In this document: piece after piece, positions 29,401 through 39,310 of the stretch
How positions within the stretch are numbered: position 1 is the stretch's first letter
Layout of the letters: every line of letters starts with the position of its first letter
Source: Limanda limanda
Lineage: Eukaryota; Chordata; Actinopteri; Pleuronectiformes; Pleuronectidae
NCBI RefSeq assembly: GCF_963576545.1
Contig: NC_083646.1
Coordinates: 26,428,527 to 26,492,526 of the forward strand
Reading direction: 5' to 3'
Length of the DNA stretch: 64,000 bases
Position numbers and translations under genes: made by a program
Notes under the pieces: model-generated
What the model saw: the letters and a program-made list of their open reading frames with translations, nothing else
Told to the model about the DNA's origin: nothing
Database searches by the model: none

Positions 29401-32400
29401 CATACGGAAAGGAAGGTGTGAAGATGAACTTTGTTGATCGCATCTTTGTAGGCGAGCTGACCAACACAATTATGTGTGAAGAGTGTGAGCATGTAAGTGT
29501 GTATGGGGGAATTATAACAAAGCATCTGAATAGTCAGTATTGTTGTCTATGGAACACAGCAGGGTCGATAGTTACATTTTTTCGGTGCAGTATGTACATA
29601 AATATCTGTGTGTGTGTGCGTGTATGTATAGACGCACTGGCATTCTCCATTACAGTCTTAAATGTGTACATATTTTAATATAACTAACAATTTCCATTTC
29701 TCACATTGACGCAGACCAGAAGAAAACAACAAAAAATTTGTCAGAGAGAACTGAACAGAAATCAACAGAAGAAAGAAAAAAAAAAGCACTTCAAGGACCA
29801 GCTCAAACACCAACTGTTTGCAGCAGGCGTTTATAATGAAATGTCTGAGCTGTGGGTTGTTAACAAAGCACTATGCAAACTAGAATATCCTTGAAGGTAG
29901 AGAGTACCAGGTGTGGAGCTGGAGAGGAAAAATCAGAGAAACAGCTGCTTCCCACATTTCTTCTTAGACTTGTTGTAAATATGCAGCAGACGTTTTGCTA
30001 TAATTTCTGACTATTAAGAAAGATAGTATATGCATACACTGACTTAAAATGCAATTCTTTTTTCCAGATCTCCACAGTGAAGGAGGCTTTCATAGACATC
30101 TCCTTACCCATCATAGAGGAGAGGGTGAGCTGTCAAAACTGCTTTCAAGAATAAACAGTAGAATTGGTTTTGTGTGGTGTTTTCACAGATAATGCGTTTT
30201 TGTTGTGTTCAGATGTCAAAACCATCCAATCCCGGCAGGCTGGGTAAGGGCAGCAAAGAGCAGGACGCCCACTCGGCTCACGCTGACCAGCTTCTTTCTG
30301 CAGCTCACTCTGCCAACCGAAACACCAGGAAGCTTAGTGGACAGGTCAGAGTGTGTACAGTATGTACTTGTGCATTAGTTGCTGTGCACTCTTTTTTCAT
30401 GAAAATGTTTTTATCTCTTCTATTCACAGCCAGGCTTCCCATCTTGTTGGTTTGCCTGTTAGATCTGTGGTTCATATATTTTCGCATCTTACTTAATACA
30501 AAACTTTAAAGTGACATAAAATTATCACATAATTTTATGTCACTTGTATTTAAACTGCACATATATTTGACATATGACACATCAGACTGAGCAACATAGA
30601 ATAAGAAGGAGATTTGTTTGTTTTACCAAGCTGTCTTTTTCTATCTTTGTGAGAAGCTGTTTTCAGACATGAACTCAAGACAATGTCAGGAAAATTGTGT
30701 CTGCACATTTTCTGTTGTTATGCGTTCACTTATGAAGAACACAGAAGGAGATTCTCCAGATCAGATGCATTCACAACAACAGGAACATGACTGAAATAAA
30801 CAGGCAAGGGGAGGAGTCTGAGTATAACATTCAGGAGGCTGGACATTACATTAACATTCCGCTTCTGAAACCATGTGTTTTTGTTTATGGCAAATAAGCG
30901 ACTTCTGTGACACCTTTTTTTCGTCATTAGAACTTTGTATTCTATATATATTTAAGTTTTGCATCCGTCACCTGTTAGAAATGTCATTAACACAGCCACT
31001 TGCCGGTGGGGAATTTTGCAGACATTTTCCAGCTGCGTTCTCACATGGGCTCACTCAAATTTTGCAAAGGGCGGAAAAAGTTTGGGAAATGTCAGGAACA
31101 ACTGACTTCTTGGACATTTGCATGTCTCCAGAAAGTTTCAAGACAATGTACGGACTTCAGTGCCTGTCTGAAAGCAGCTTTATATTCAGAGAGCAGATTC
31201 CTAATTTTTCAGTGTCAGTTTTCCGACCATCTGTAGAGGCGCTCACATTAGACTGTAGATTTGTAGTGATTTGAAAGGGATTTTTGTAAGACATAGTATT
31301 TAAAACATCCCTTCCTCTTCTTTTGTGAAAATACTTTACACACAAATCCTTTGCATGGCTCAACTGGCAGTGTTGGGGCATTTCTACACATTTGAGCTGT
31401 GTCCAAAATTGTGTACAAAAGTCCTGTGTCAGTAGGTGACCAAAACAGCTTTCCTTGAAAAATAAATCACTATCTTTCTTAAATATGAGGCCAACAAGTA
31501 AATTTGGCAGAGTCTGCTATCACTGAAAAAGGCTAATGTGCCTGTTCTCCTTTCCTCAGAAGCAGCAGACCAGAAGGGCATCGAGCTCTGTGGAGGAGAA
31601 GGGAGCAGGCTGTGGTGCGGAGCGACCAGAGGAGGAGGGGGTCGCTGGTGGATCAGCCCAAAGTGTCACAGTTTGCAAGATGGCCACTGCCGGCAGCCTA
31701 TCAGACAGCAGTGAAAGAGACTCCGCTGCTCAGGACAGTAGTAATGACGCTGACAGTGAGGCCTCAGAGAGTGAGTGGGCCCCACACACCTTCTCCTCCA
31801 GGCAGCGGCATGCGTCCACCCCATCGTCCACCTCCACCCTCACTCCATCCCCTACACCCGTCTCTGCCTCCTCCCCCTTATCCTCGTACTCCACGAGGCA
31901 GGGTGGCACTGTGGAGCAGCTAGTTACTGCAGTGTCTAAAGTCAACATGGGCTTCGGCTCTGGGGATTGCTCACCTTTCACCATGCCATGTTCTCCAGAG
32001 GAGCAGGGAGAGGCACAGTCCCGAGATAACCTCCACCATAACCAGCACCACCAGGGGGCCTTCCAGTCGCTGTCCCACAGTTACACCCCGAGCTCCAAGG
32101 AGTGCTCCATCCAGTCCTGCCTCCACCAGTTCACCTCTGTAGAGCTGCTGATGGGCAACAACAAGCTGCTGTGTGAGAGCTGCACCGAACACAGACAGAA
32201 ACAGCTGCGGAAGAGTAGCTCAGCTGGTAAGACCAAACACCCGGAGCCACGGTGCAGAACTATGGGGATGAATAAACAGTCAGTGGTCCTGTTTAGGCCT
32301 GGTATTGACACTCCTCCTGAAAGAAGTGGTCAGAGAAAGGGAGAGCTGAGTCAGGAGGGACTGAATGGACGACTGAATAAATACGAGCAGCTATGAAGAA

Positions 32401-34973
32401 AGATTTGACCAATTTAAGGAAAGTATTGATAATTTGTGTTGATACAGTGGCAGTGGTTAAAAACAAATCAACAGACAGGTTGAAATTTGCGTTCACACAG
32501 TGAAAGGAATGTGGCCACCTTCATTGAGCACTGCAGCTGTGGGAAACATGGAATCTACCTAGTTCCTATGATCCTGTGATTATTATTTGTTCTTTAAAAA
32601 AAAGAATCATCACTTTGATTGTTTGGACAAAACAGAATTGATGTTTTTAAGGTTTAACCTGTTATTCACGTGTGTTTTTTCTTGTTTGCATAGATAAGAA
32701 GTTGGAGAAGATTTACACCAGTGCCAGGAAGCAAATGCTGATATCCTCTCTGCCTCCAGTCATCACATTGCATCTTAAACGTTTCCACCAGGTTAGTAGC
32801 CACACAGCCTTTTCATCACTGGCCAATTTAGCAAGCAGATATTCACATGCAGTTAAAAGTATTTGGTGCAGTTATCCATGGATAATTTTTTTTGTTTTGT
32901 TTACTTATCCTTCACAATGATATAGAGCATCAGTTCCCAAACTGGGGTACGTGTACCCCCAGGGCTACGCGAAGTGGTTCAAGGGGTACGCGGGGAGACA
33001 ATTTGATTTGCGTTTTCAAAGTGAAAAAGCCCATTACATTTTCAAACTGAGCTATTAATAGACATGACATCTTAAATAGTCTAAATAGCCAAGTCGCATT
33101 GCCAAAAATATGTATACCTCGTTGTGACAGACAGTTTCAAACGCAACATTACAATGCACATCAGTGAGCTGGCGTCACAACTGCGCAGGTACTTCCCCGA
33201 AACCGACGAGTCGGACAGTTGGATTCGTTATCCATTTTCTGCTGTGCCTGCTTCCTGAACAGGAGAGCCTCATTGAAGTCGCAACAAGTGGATCCATTAA
33301 AATTGAATTAAATCAGAAGCCTCTGCCAGATTTCTGGCGAGGCGGCGGTTAGAAACATGGAAAAAAACGTGTGCACTGTTCTGTGTTTGTTTTTCAAGGC
33401 AGGGATGAACCTACGAAAGGTCAATCGTCATGTTGACTTCCCTCTGGTCTTGGATCTGGCTCCGTTCTGTTCAGCATCATGCAAGGTATTAAGCAACAAA
33501 TTCAAAAGTCAAAAACATTCTGTTTGAAAGTGGATGGATCTTTTATTTGTATACTATCTCATCCAGTTACCATATATTTCACCCTTTAAGATGCTAAAGT
33601 TTTCTGCCTTTGCAATTCATAATAAATGTCCTGTTGGTGCTGTGTCTGGAGATGTCATTCTCTGTTCCTTTACCTTTTTAAGCTCTTTTTCCTCATCCTT
33701 TTTTTACATTTCTATTAGAACCTGGCGGCTGGTGAGCGTGTCCTCTACAGTCTGTATGGGATTGTGGAACATAGTGGCTCGATGAGGGGGGGGCACTACA
33801 CTGCATATGTAAAAGTGCGCTCTACCCAGAGGAAAACAGATCAGCACCTCAGGAACCTGTCAGGTCAGGGTTCAGCTCTCCTGAGCTGATTTAAGAACTT
33901 GTGTTTGTTTTCTGCGTCCGCACGTTTGTGTAAAGTTGATGAAAGCAGCCAGAGGCCTCACTTTTTATATGCTTGAAGACGTCAAAGGGCACAATGAATA
34001 CAGGGTTTTGTGTTCTATAGATCCATGTTGTTTTTCTCTTTCTCTTCAGAGTGTCCAGATTTACAAAATAGAGCTGGAAGGTAGTTGGGAAAAATCCAGG
34101 ATGCAGTTGCTACTGTCAGACATGACACATTATAATTGAAACCATTGGTTGGTGATGACAGAAAGTTCAGACATGTCATAACAATTCCTGACAGACTGAC
34201 ATCAGTTCAACATTATGCAATAAAATGCAGAACTATCAGGTCTGTGAATGAGCAAGGGTGGCAAATTAACATCCACAGTAGCATCTGACCCAAAATACTC
34301 GGGTCGCATTTACCTCAATTGTTGATGCAAAAATGTCTACAAAGATTTCAGTGTAACTCGTATTGCTCTTTATAATAAGTACACGTTTCTTGTGTTCTGG
34401 CACAAAATCTCACAGTGAAAATATCTATGGAATTTTTTTTATTTTATAGTTGAAGCCCAGCAAGAAGCTGCCAAACCTCACTCGCTGTCACCACAGCCTA
34501 GTGACAGCACAGAGTTCTTTAGCTTATTCCATGCTTTCTGCCAGCTCACCTAATCCACACACACACACTCACACATCGACAGAACAGTGAGGTTTGGATT
34601 AAAGTTTCTGTTGCTTTGCCGTGTTTTGCACGTCTCTGTTCTGTGAACAGGATTGTATAACCACAATGAAACCAACTACCTGATGATGAGTGCCAAACAA
34701 TATACTACTTGATATTTTTTTTCTTTTTTCCAATACTTTTTAATGACATCCCAACTTCAAGACACTCACAATGCCAATTTAGTGTCCTCTAATTGGTGGA
34801 AGCCATTTGCCCCATGATATTGACACTGTGTTTCTTTTTCAGGTGCGAGGGAGGCCAGCGGCAGCTCCCAGGGCCAGTGGGTGTACGTCAGTGATACCAC
34901 CGTTCAAACAGTACCAGAGTCAAGGGTACTCAACTCTCAGGCATACTTGCTCTTTTATGAGGAAATGCTGTAA
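2406..34973 (+). CDS. usp45: USP45, ubiquitin carboxyl-terminal hydrolase 45; 17 coding exons, 810 aa
   Basis: Exons: 2406-2508, 2816-2985, 5128-5228, 5694-5794, 14817-14968, 16725-16820, 18748-18878, 26491-26578, 28837-28918, 29401-29492, 30068-30124, 30213-30344, 31560-32226, 32694-32791, 33399-33485, 33719-33863, 34843-34973. Together they give 2433 nt, one open frame ending in TAA; human USP45 is about 814 aa. Residues 36-134 form a zf-UBP ubiquitin-binding finger with Cys/His pairs. The USP fold spans about 194-808: Cys box [11 protein letters not shown] (Cys202), His box [10 protein letters not shown] (His745) and Asp785 in YVSDTT, so the catalytic triad is intact. A Ser-rich insert at about 392-600 splits the fold, as in the family. 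Known role: deubiquitinates ERCC1 in the ERCC1-XPF repair nuclease. USP16 is the nearest paralogue; the N-terminus MRLKDP, the insert and synteny with PNISR/COQ3 point to USP45. Confidence 0.95.
2986..5127 (+). other. USP45 intron 2; contains one dispersed repeat copy
   Basis: This is non-coding AT-rich DNA between GTAAGA and TTGCAG. A (GTAT)n tract lies near 4478-4504 and a dispersed repeat copy at about 4540-4965. No other gene or exon was seen. Confidence 0.8.
4540..4965 (+). repeat. Dispersed teleost repeat, family A, copy 1
   Basis: It starts near GGGCACTCAGTAGAGTGTGT and ends near CTAACTAACAGACAAACAAG. It shares the words 'ttagatccagattt', 'ggatcagcaccaaatt', 'cctgtagtttttgc' and 'cctgctaactaacagac' with copies at 12.9, 13.5, 25.4, 35.9, 55.0, 57.0 and 63.7 kb. 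No coding capacity was seen. The class is not certain. Confidence 0.7.
6265..6830 (+). mobile_element. PIF/Harbinger DNA transposon remnant with transposase fragment
   Basis: The open frame at 6398-6721 contains [20 protein letters not shown] followed by [18 protein letters not shown] and VCVALRFF. These match the N-terminal part of HARBI1-like transposases (pattern 'D-E-L-RYR-S ... [14 protein letters not shown]'). The left flank 'gaggcctatattatgaagca' looks like a Harbinger end. The DDE catalytic region and a right end are missing, so the element is dead. It lies in USP45 intron 4. Confidence 0.72.
12896..13240 (+). repeat. Dispersed repeat family A, copy 2
   Basis: Contains 'tctgccaaggccc', 'tggatccaccccctgatccg', 'ccaccaagttttgtggtaat' and 'cctgtagcttttgcgtaatc', then 'ctgctaactaacagac'. 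It has the same order and orientation as the copy at 4540-4965. Confidence 0.75.
13435..13705 (+). repeat. Dispersed repeat family A, copy 3 (partial)
   Basis: Its 3' half reads 'tcaccaagtttcttagtaat', 'ctgtcctgtagtttttgctt' and 'aatcctgctaaatatcaaac'. It lies 200 bp after copy 2 in the same orientation. Confidence 0.65.
14817..14968 (+). other. usp45: USP45 coding exon 5, catalytic cysteine box
   Basis: Encodes residues 159-209 (the first codon is completed by the G that ends exon 4). It holds the linker after the zinc finger and then [17 protein letters not shown]. Cys202 is the predicted nucleophile and Asn197 a likely oxyanion-hole residue. The exon ends in phase 0 at CAG|GTTGGT. Confidence 0.92.
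14969..16724 (+). other. USP45 intron 5 (1.8 kb), no other feature seen
   Basis: AT-rich intronic DNA between GTTGGT and CCACAG. No repeat family, RNA gene or coding frame was recognised. Confidence 0.6.
17040..17965 (+). mobile_element. L2-type LINE 3' remnant (reverse transcriptase C-terminal part)
   Basis: Translated in broken frames it gives [10 protein letters not shown], then [49 protein letters not shown] and, later, [35 protein letters not shown] and SLPQHLR. This order follows the end of the reverse transcriptase ORF of L2-clade fish LINEs, starting at the (A/D)DDTQLY catalytic motif. The 3' end 'aaaagcactatacaaataat' is also L2-like. Frameshifts and stops make it a pseudogene. It lies in USP45 intron 6. 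Confidence 0.85.
19075..19570 (+). repeat. Dispersed repeat family B ('ggtcacagtgacctcac' type)
   Basis: It has repeated submodules: 'cctgtctattctcatgaatg', 'caatatctcaaaactttcta', 'atttggttgtgaaagatcaa', 'ggtcacagtgacctcacatt', and again 'tgatatctcaagact'. It resembles abundant teleost repeats with an internal 'ggtcaaaggtcactgtgacc'. A related fragment is at 39183-39310. Confidence 0.55.
19574..19770 (+). repeat. Dispersed repeat family C ('agttcaccgaaaaatgaaaa' type)
   Basis: Starts 'taaaagtatagttcaccg', continues 'ttatgccgatggaggggtgg' and 'gtttaagtccacaaaacact'. The same words occur in reverse at 63455-63545 ('cacttcacccacccttccat' ... 'tgaactatccctttaa'). It appears to be a short non-autonomous DNA element. 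Confidence 0.65.
21943..21979. repeat. Perfect 37-bp palindrome (18-bp arms, 1-nt centre)
   Basis: The left arm ATTCTGAGGTACTTTCAC and the right arm GTGAAAGTACCTCAGAAT are exact reverse complements around one T at 21961. In RNA this would fold into a long stem with a very tight loop. It lies in USP45 intron 7. Confidence 0.97.
23610..23700 (+). repeat. 3' tail of a fish retroposon (GGATGGATG end), low certainty
   Basis: Reads 'gctggagattggaattggat', 'gcagccctcaaaaggataag', then 'ataaataatggatggatgga'. This resembles the common fish tail 'gaccctgaaaaggataagcgg ... atggatgga'. The 5' limit is unknown. Confidence 0.5.
24695..24717 (+). repeat. Poly(G) run, G6-A-G16
   Basis: Six G, one A, then sixteen G in USP45 intron 7. 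It could form a G-quadruplex. The length may be inexact because of sequencing error in homopolymers. Confidence 0.9.
25420..25590 (+). repeat. Dispersed repeat family A, copy 4 (3' half)
   Basis: Contains 'ctggatccacccctgatgcg', 'gggttcttacctgacccata', 'ccaagtttgttgtaatctgt' and 'ccagtagttattgcgccatc', then 'ctgctaattaacaaacaaac'. Confidence 0.75.
26579..28836 (+). other. USP45 intron 8 (2.3 kb), no gene seen
   Basis: Between GTGAGC and TCCAG. A GC-rich middle (about 27.1-27.7 kb and 28.0-28.5 kb) carries small open frames on both strands without recognisable motifs. No repeat family was recognised. Confidence 0.6.
30509..30545. repeat. Hairpin: 17-bp perfect arms, 3-nt loop
   Basis: Left arm AAGTGACATAAAATTAT (30509-30525), loop CAC, right arm ATAATTTTATGTCACTT (30529-30545). 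The arms are exact reverse complements. It lies 165 bp into USP45 intron 12. Confidence 0.96.
30654..31180. mobile_element. Non-autonomous DNA element with 16-bp terminal inverted repeats
   Basis: The left end AAGCTGTTTTCAGACA (30654-30669) matches the reverse complement of the right end (31165-31180), AAGCTGCTTTCAGACA, at 15 of 16 bases. Length is about 527 bp, with no transposase frame. No clear target-site duplication was seen. It lies in USP45 intron 12, upstream of the large exon 13. Confidence 0.72.
31560..32226 (+). other. usp45: USP45 coding exon 13 (667 nt), Ser-rich insert plus zinc-ribbon part
   Basis: Largest coding exon of the gene. The first two thirds are low-complexity and Ser/Glu/Pro-rich (for example [14 protein letters not shown], then a Ser/Thr/Pro run). 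The end returns to conserved USP sequence: [20 protein letters not shown], then LLCESC, a CxxC that can pair with MCEEC of exon 10 in the USP zinc ribbon. It ends G|GTAAGA in phase 1. Reading through the donor stays open to a stop at about 32396. Confidence 0.9.
32930..33352 (+). mobile_element. hAT (ZBED-like) DNA transposon remnant, internally deleted
   Basis: The left side reads 'agttcccaaactggggtacg' and 'ggttcaaggggtacgcgggg', typical of hAT ends. It is followed at about 33170-33350 by the C-terminus of a ZBED/hAT transposase: [19 protein letters not shown] in one frame, then [20 protein letters not shown] and KPLPDFW in another. The frame change and the missing body show it is dead. It fills most of USP45 intron 14 (32792-33398). 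Confidence 0.8.
33719..34973 (+). other. usp45: USP45 coding exons 16-17, catalytic histidine and aspartate boxes
   Basis: Exon 16 (33719-33863) encodes [20 protein letters not shown] with the predicted general base His745. Exon 17 (34843-34973) encodes [20 protein letters not shown], with Asp785 completing the triad, and ends [10 protein letters not shown] before TAA. The 979-nt intron between them has no recognised feature. Confidence 0.92.
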
Positions 34974-35501
34974 TGTGACCAACAAAAGCAGTTTCCATAA
35001 AAATATTTTACTTTGTATTGTTTTTTTTGATTTTTGGTAAAGCCTGTACAGCTCCTCTTACTGTTCCTGTGAGTGGGTGGAGGGACGAAAAGGGAAAGGT
35101 TTCACTGTACACTCACTTTTCTTACAGAAGAAGAATGGCCATTGTACCATATCCAAACAAAATCTAAATCTGAAATGGGCACTTTTAAATATCTAAGATA
35201 TATAAAAGAGTAACAGTAGATGTTGAAATTATTGTTTTCTCCTTTGACATAGTCCTGATTTTCATTTGTTTCTATTATGAAAAATTCTACCCTTTTTATA
35301 AGAAGGTTGGGTAATAGAAAAAAAAAGATTATTGAACCTGAGCTAGCATTATCGTCTTTGTCCGTCTTTATCATCTTTCGGGCCACAATCATGTGCCTGA
35401 GATAGAAACTGCATGAAGGAGCTGGCTACAGCACCTAACAGGAAATAAGCAGTTATTGCATGCTACACTGTCTTCAGCACTGACTAGTTGATGTCAATAT
35501 A

Positions 35502-35502
<1 letters not shown>

Positions 35503-35529
<27 letters not shown>
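35503..35529. repeat. (TG)n microsatellite
   Basis: About 13 TG units, followed by a TATG/CG-containing degenerate tail to about 35565. Confidence 0.9.
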
Positions 35530-35536
<7 letters not shown>

Positions 35537-35786
35537 CGTGTGTATGCACATACACGTGTGTGGGTGGGGGAGAGACAGGAGAATGTAGTTTTAAGGTGCT
35601 GTGTGTAGTATTTTCTAATCCGTATATGACTAACAGGTTAAATTGGCATAGTTGGTATTATTAATATTAAAACTCAGGACCGGTGTAATAAAGATTGGCT
35701 CCTGTGTCAGAGCTCTACACAAAAAAATGTCATAAATCAAGGCACTGGCTACGACTTGGTGACAAACAGGCCTGATTGTATATTTT

Positions 35787-35792
35787 AATAAA
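35787..35792 (+). terminator. usp45: Candidate poly(A) signal of USP45 (AATAAA)
   Basis: This is the first clean AATAAA found downstream of the USP45 stop, about 0.8 kb away. It is inferred from the motif alone. Confidence 0.35.
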
Positions 35793-35889
35793 GGTCGGTA
35801 AGACATGTTCTTTGCAGACATGTTCCTTGACAGTAAAGACACAAGGACAAGTAGTAATATCAGTCAAGACAGAGTTTATAATCATACAT

Positions 35890-36115
35890 TTCAGAAACTC
35901 CACTGCTAACTAGGAGAGTCCGTACCTCTGCCCAGGCTGAACAATCCTACACATGATATCAATTTCTTATAGTAGAAATTATAAAGACAAAGGGAAGTGG
36001 TCTGAAAACCTAAATCGCCTTTAATCTGCATCCACACAGACATTTTATTGTTTCTTTTCAGGACAAGGTCCCATCCGTCCACCAAGTTTGGTGGAAATGG
36101 GATTAGTATCTGGGT
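35890..36115 (+). repeat. Dispersed repeat family A, copy 5
   Basis: Contains 'ggagagtccgtacctctgcc', 'caggctgaacaatcctacac', 'aaggtcccatccgtccacca' and 'agtttggtggaaat'. Same orientation as copies 1-4. Confidence 0.65.
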
Positions 36116-38694
36116 TTCTTTCAGCCTGTTTAAGAGTGTGGTCTTTAAGTTTGAGAGCAGGACTTTGAGTTTAGATTTTGTAATGCTCTCACTCAAAACC
36201 CTCCGCTCACACTCACATAGCTCCTGCTTGTGCTGGTATTTGCTTTTCTTGTGCTCAAACTGCGCTTGCACTCATATATTTTGTTGCTTGGACAGATTTC
36301 CCGAGCTCCAGCTTCAGCTCTCCTCCTTGTGCTAACGCTGCTTCTGTTCACGCATGAAACGTCTGCTCTCGGATTTCTCCTCAGCTCTTGGACAGCTTGG
36401 CTGATTTTATTGTGCCGCCCTTGTTGTGGGTGTGTTAGCTTTATGTCTTTGAGAGTCCCACACATGCATTCATAAGTTCATTACACCTGGTGCTCTGTTG
36501 GTTGGGGAATTTTGACAGACTTGTTGCACAAAAAGATCCAAGAAACAGAAGACAAAACCAGAGAGTAGAGGAAATATCCGAGAGCAGACGTTTGACCCGT
36601 CACAGAGGCAGTGTGAGTGCAAGGAGAAGAGCTGAAGGTCGATCTGAGTACAAGCAACAAAATATCTGAGCATTCATTGCAAAATCTGAACGTAAAATTG
36701 ATAAGTCGTTAGATAATAAACAAACTGGACACAAGTTAATCACATCTCACAGTAGTTTACTTTACATCCTGAAATAGCTGCACACAGCTCCTTTTTAAAG
36801 AGTAGCACAACAGTTATTTTACAGCCTACTTTAAATGGATTGTTTTATTTTTCATCAGAATGTATGAATGTAAGACTATCAGTCAGTTACATTTGCCAAA
36901 GACGAGTTTTTGATGCTGCACGTGGGAGCAGAAAATCCAAACCAAACATTTGAGGTGTTTACTTCAGCCAGAGTTTCGTTAGCAGTAATTCTTTCAATCA
37001 GTATCTCAGATTGTTTAGTGTTGCTGCACCGACACACACGCCTGATGCTCTTCAGCCCAACAAAGCACCTTGTTTGCCTTCCATTGTATTTCAGCTCTAC
37101 TGTAACTCTGTGGGTGCACACACAAACCCATTAAGAAGCCCGACAAAGAGTCAGCAATGCAACACTGACTTTATTCCCTAATATTATCAATAAGGTTGAG
37201 CAAAAGCAAAAATACATATAAAAGGCTTCAAGCCGTACTAGAAAATCTCCTTTGATGTCCTGTGCATGGGTTAATGTTCTCATGAATGTATTGCCTATTC
37301 TTGAAATGTCTGTCTCATGAACTGTTCGTCTTTTTCTATGAAAATATTTTGGATGAAACATTGGGGGGAACTGTTGGACTTTTGCTAAAACAATGTAAGG
37401 GAAAGGGTTAAACATGCATCACAGTCTAGAGGTTTGTTGTTTTCATTTTGAAATAAGGACAAACTCAGTGCCTATGCTAAGGTTTAAGCAAACTGTGCAT
37501 GGTGAGAAGAAAAACATGCAGAGTCCAATGCAAAGAGGAACCTGTCGAATATTTATGTACAGTATAAATGACTAAGCAAAACCAATAATAATGACTTTAT
37601 GTAATTGTACATACTAGAAGCTAGAAAATGTTGGTGCTTCAGGGTTTTTCCTCAAAACGGATGTTTGTTTTCAGAAAGACATTTAATTTCAGCATTGAAA
37701 TAATAAACATTTTGAAAGAGTATAACTACATACTGTATCAAAATAAATCTAATTTATGAACTGAATATTTAACTTGCCTTTCTCTTTATGTTTAGTCTCA
37801 CTTGTGCAACAGTGCTCGCAGACAAGAGATCATAATATACTTTTTTTTTTCTTTCTTCTTTTGCTTTGGAATTGCTGTTGTCCTATTATTTTTTACTCAA
37901 AGCGAAACGTTGTCCACCATAGCTCGAGGCTGTCACTGCAGATCCCAGGGTGCCATATTCAGCCCTTCTCGGCCGGTGATCGGCCGTGACGGGTGCATAG
38001 CAGCACTGCTTCAGAACATGTCGCGAGCTGGTGAAGGGGAGGTGGGTGTCGAATCAAGAAAAGGGCAACGTCCAAGACCATCGCCTTACATGTCCTCTTG
38101 TTCCCACACGCTGTGACATCCCGGTCATGCTGCTGGAGCACTAAAGCAGGTTGTCACCACCGCCACCAACAAAGAGATCAAATCTTTTCTGAAATGTATT
38201 TGTCTATTTTTAAAGTGTGGCTCTGGGGTGTGCGTGTGTATGTTGGGGTGGGGGTTTGGCTCTAGGACATGATGTTGAAGCATTTAATTTGATTAATCTC
38301 ACTTAATGAAAACCACCCCACCCCCTCTATGTGAGACTGTTGTAAGAAACTAATAAGGTGGTGCTCGGATGCTCCACCACCAGCAGTGGGGGTTAAAATG
38401 TTCTGCTCTCACCACCACTGTCACTGTCAGTCTCACCTATCCTGACACCCCACTACATGCGTACATTAACGCACAACATGATAAACGCATGCAGAAACAC
38501 CCTTACAATGCATGTGCCTCAGGCTTTACTCTTCACACCCATCTAGCACTAACCCTGCACATGATGGAGTGCTGACTGACACCTGCACAAGACCCTTGTT
38601 AAATATATTTCAGACATGTATTGGAAAACGGTGACATCCAGTAAGGGCAGCAGAGCAACTGCACATCAGACGCCCCACCTAACACTAGGCTTTC

Positions 38695-38880
38695 ATAATT
38701 CAATTAAATTTCAATTCCCTTTTATGTGAATAGCGCCAAATCATGGCATACATTTCCTCAAGGTACTTAAGGTTGAGGCCTTCGAACATTATAGAGAAAC
38801 ACAACATCTTCCACATTGGGAAAGCAGAAGCGACTGTGGAGAGACAAACTTAGAGGAGGTCTAAGACTTTTTAAATCCGT
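38695..38880 (+). repeat. Dispersed fish repeat ('gtgaatagcgccaaatcatg' type)
   Basis: Reads 'aattcaattaaatttcaatt', 'gtgaatagcgccaaatcatg', 'tttcctcaaggtacttaagg', then 'gaagcgactgtggagagaca'. This resembles a very common teleost interspersed repeat. The class is not certain. Confidence 0.6.
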
Positions 38881-39182
38881 TTTCTTTATCATTATTCAAA
38901 GGAATAAATTGATGCACATCATAAATTAAAATGCTCAGGATCTGAGGGTGGCTTCTGGTTTGTTTTCGAGAAAGTCCAATTTTTAGTTTTACTGTTTCAG
39001 TTGATAGCGGCGTGTTGGAGGAAGTATAGAGATATGTAGAGTAAAAGTAGCAATACCATCATGTAAACTTCTCCATCACAAGCAAAAAACGTAACATTGA
39101 AAAATTTACTTCGGTTAAAATTAAAAGCGATATCCACAGCAATAAGTAAAGTATCAAGTAATTATGTTAAAAAACTAGAATA

Positions 39183-39310
39183 TGCCTCCGCCAACCAGCA
39201 CAGTTTCAGTCTGCATAGATTTCTTTCCTGATTCATATAAGGTCACTGTGACCTTTGACCACTGAAATCTATTCAGTTCTCATCTGTGAGTGTAAGAGAA
39301 TGTTTGTGCC
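39183..39310 (+). repeat. Dispersed repeat family B fragment
   Basis: Reads 'tgcctccgccaaccagcaca' and 'ggtcactgtgacctttgacc'. It is related to the copy at 19075-19570. Confidence 0.5.

Noticed and set aside
31536..32396. 286-residue continuous frame as a separate gene
   Set aside because: It is USP45 exon 13 plus read-through into its flanking introns.
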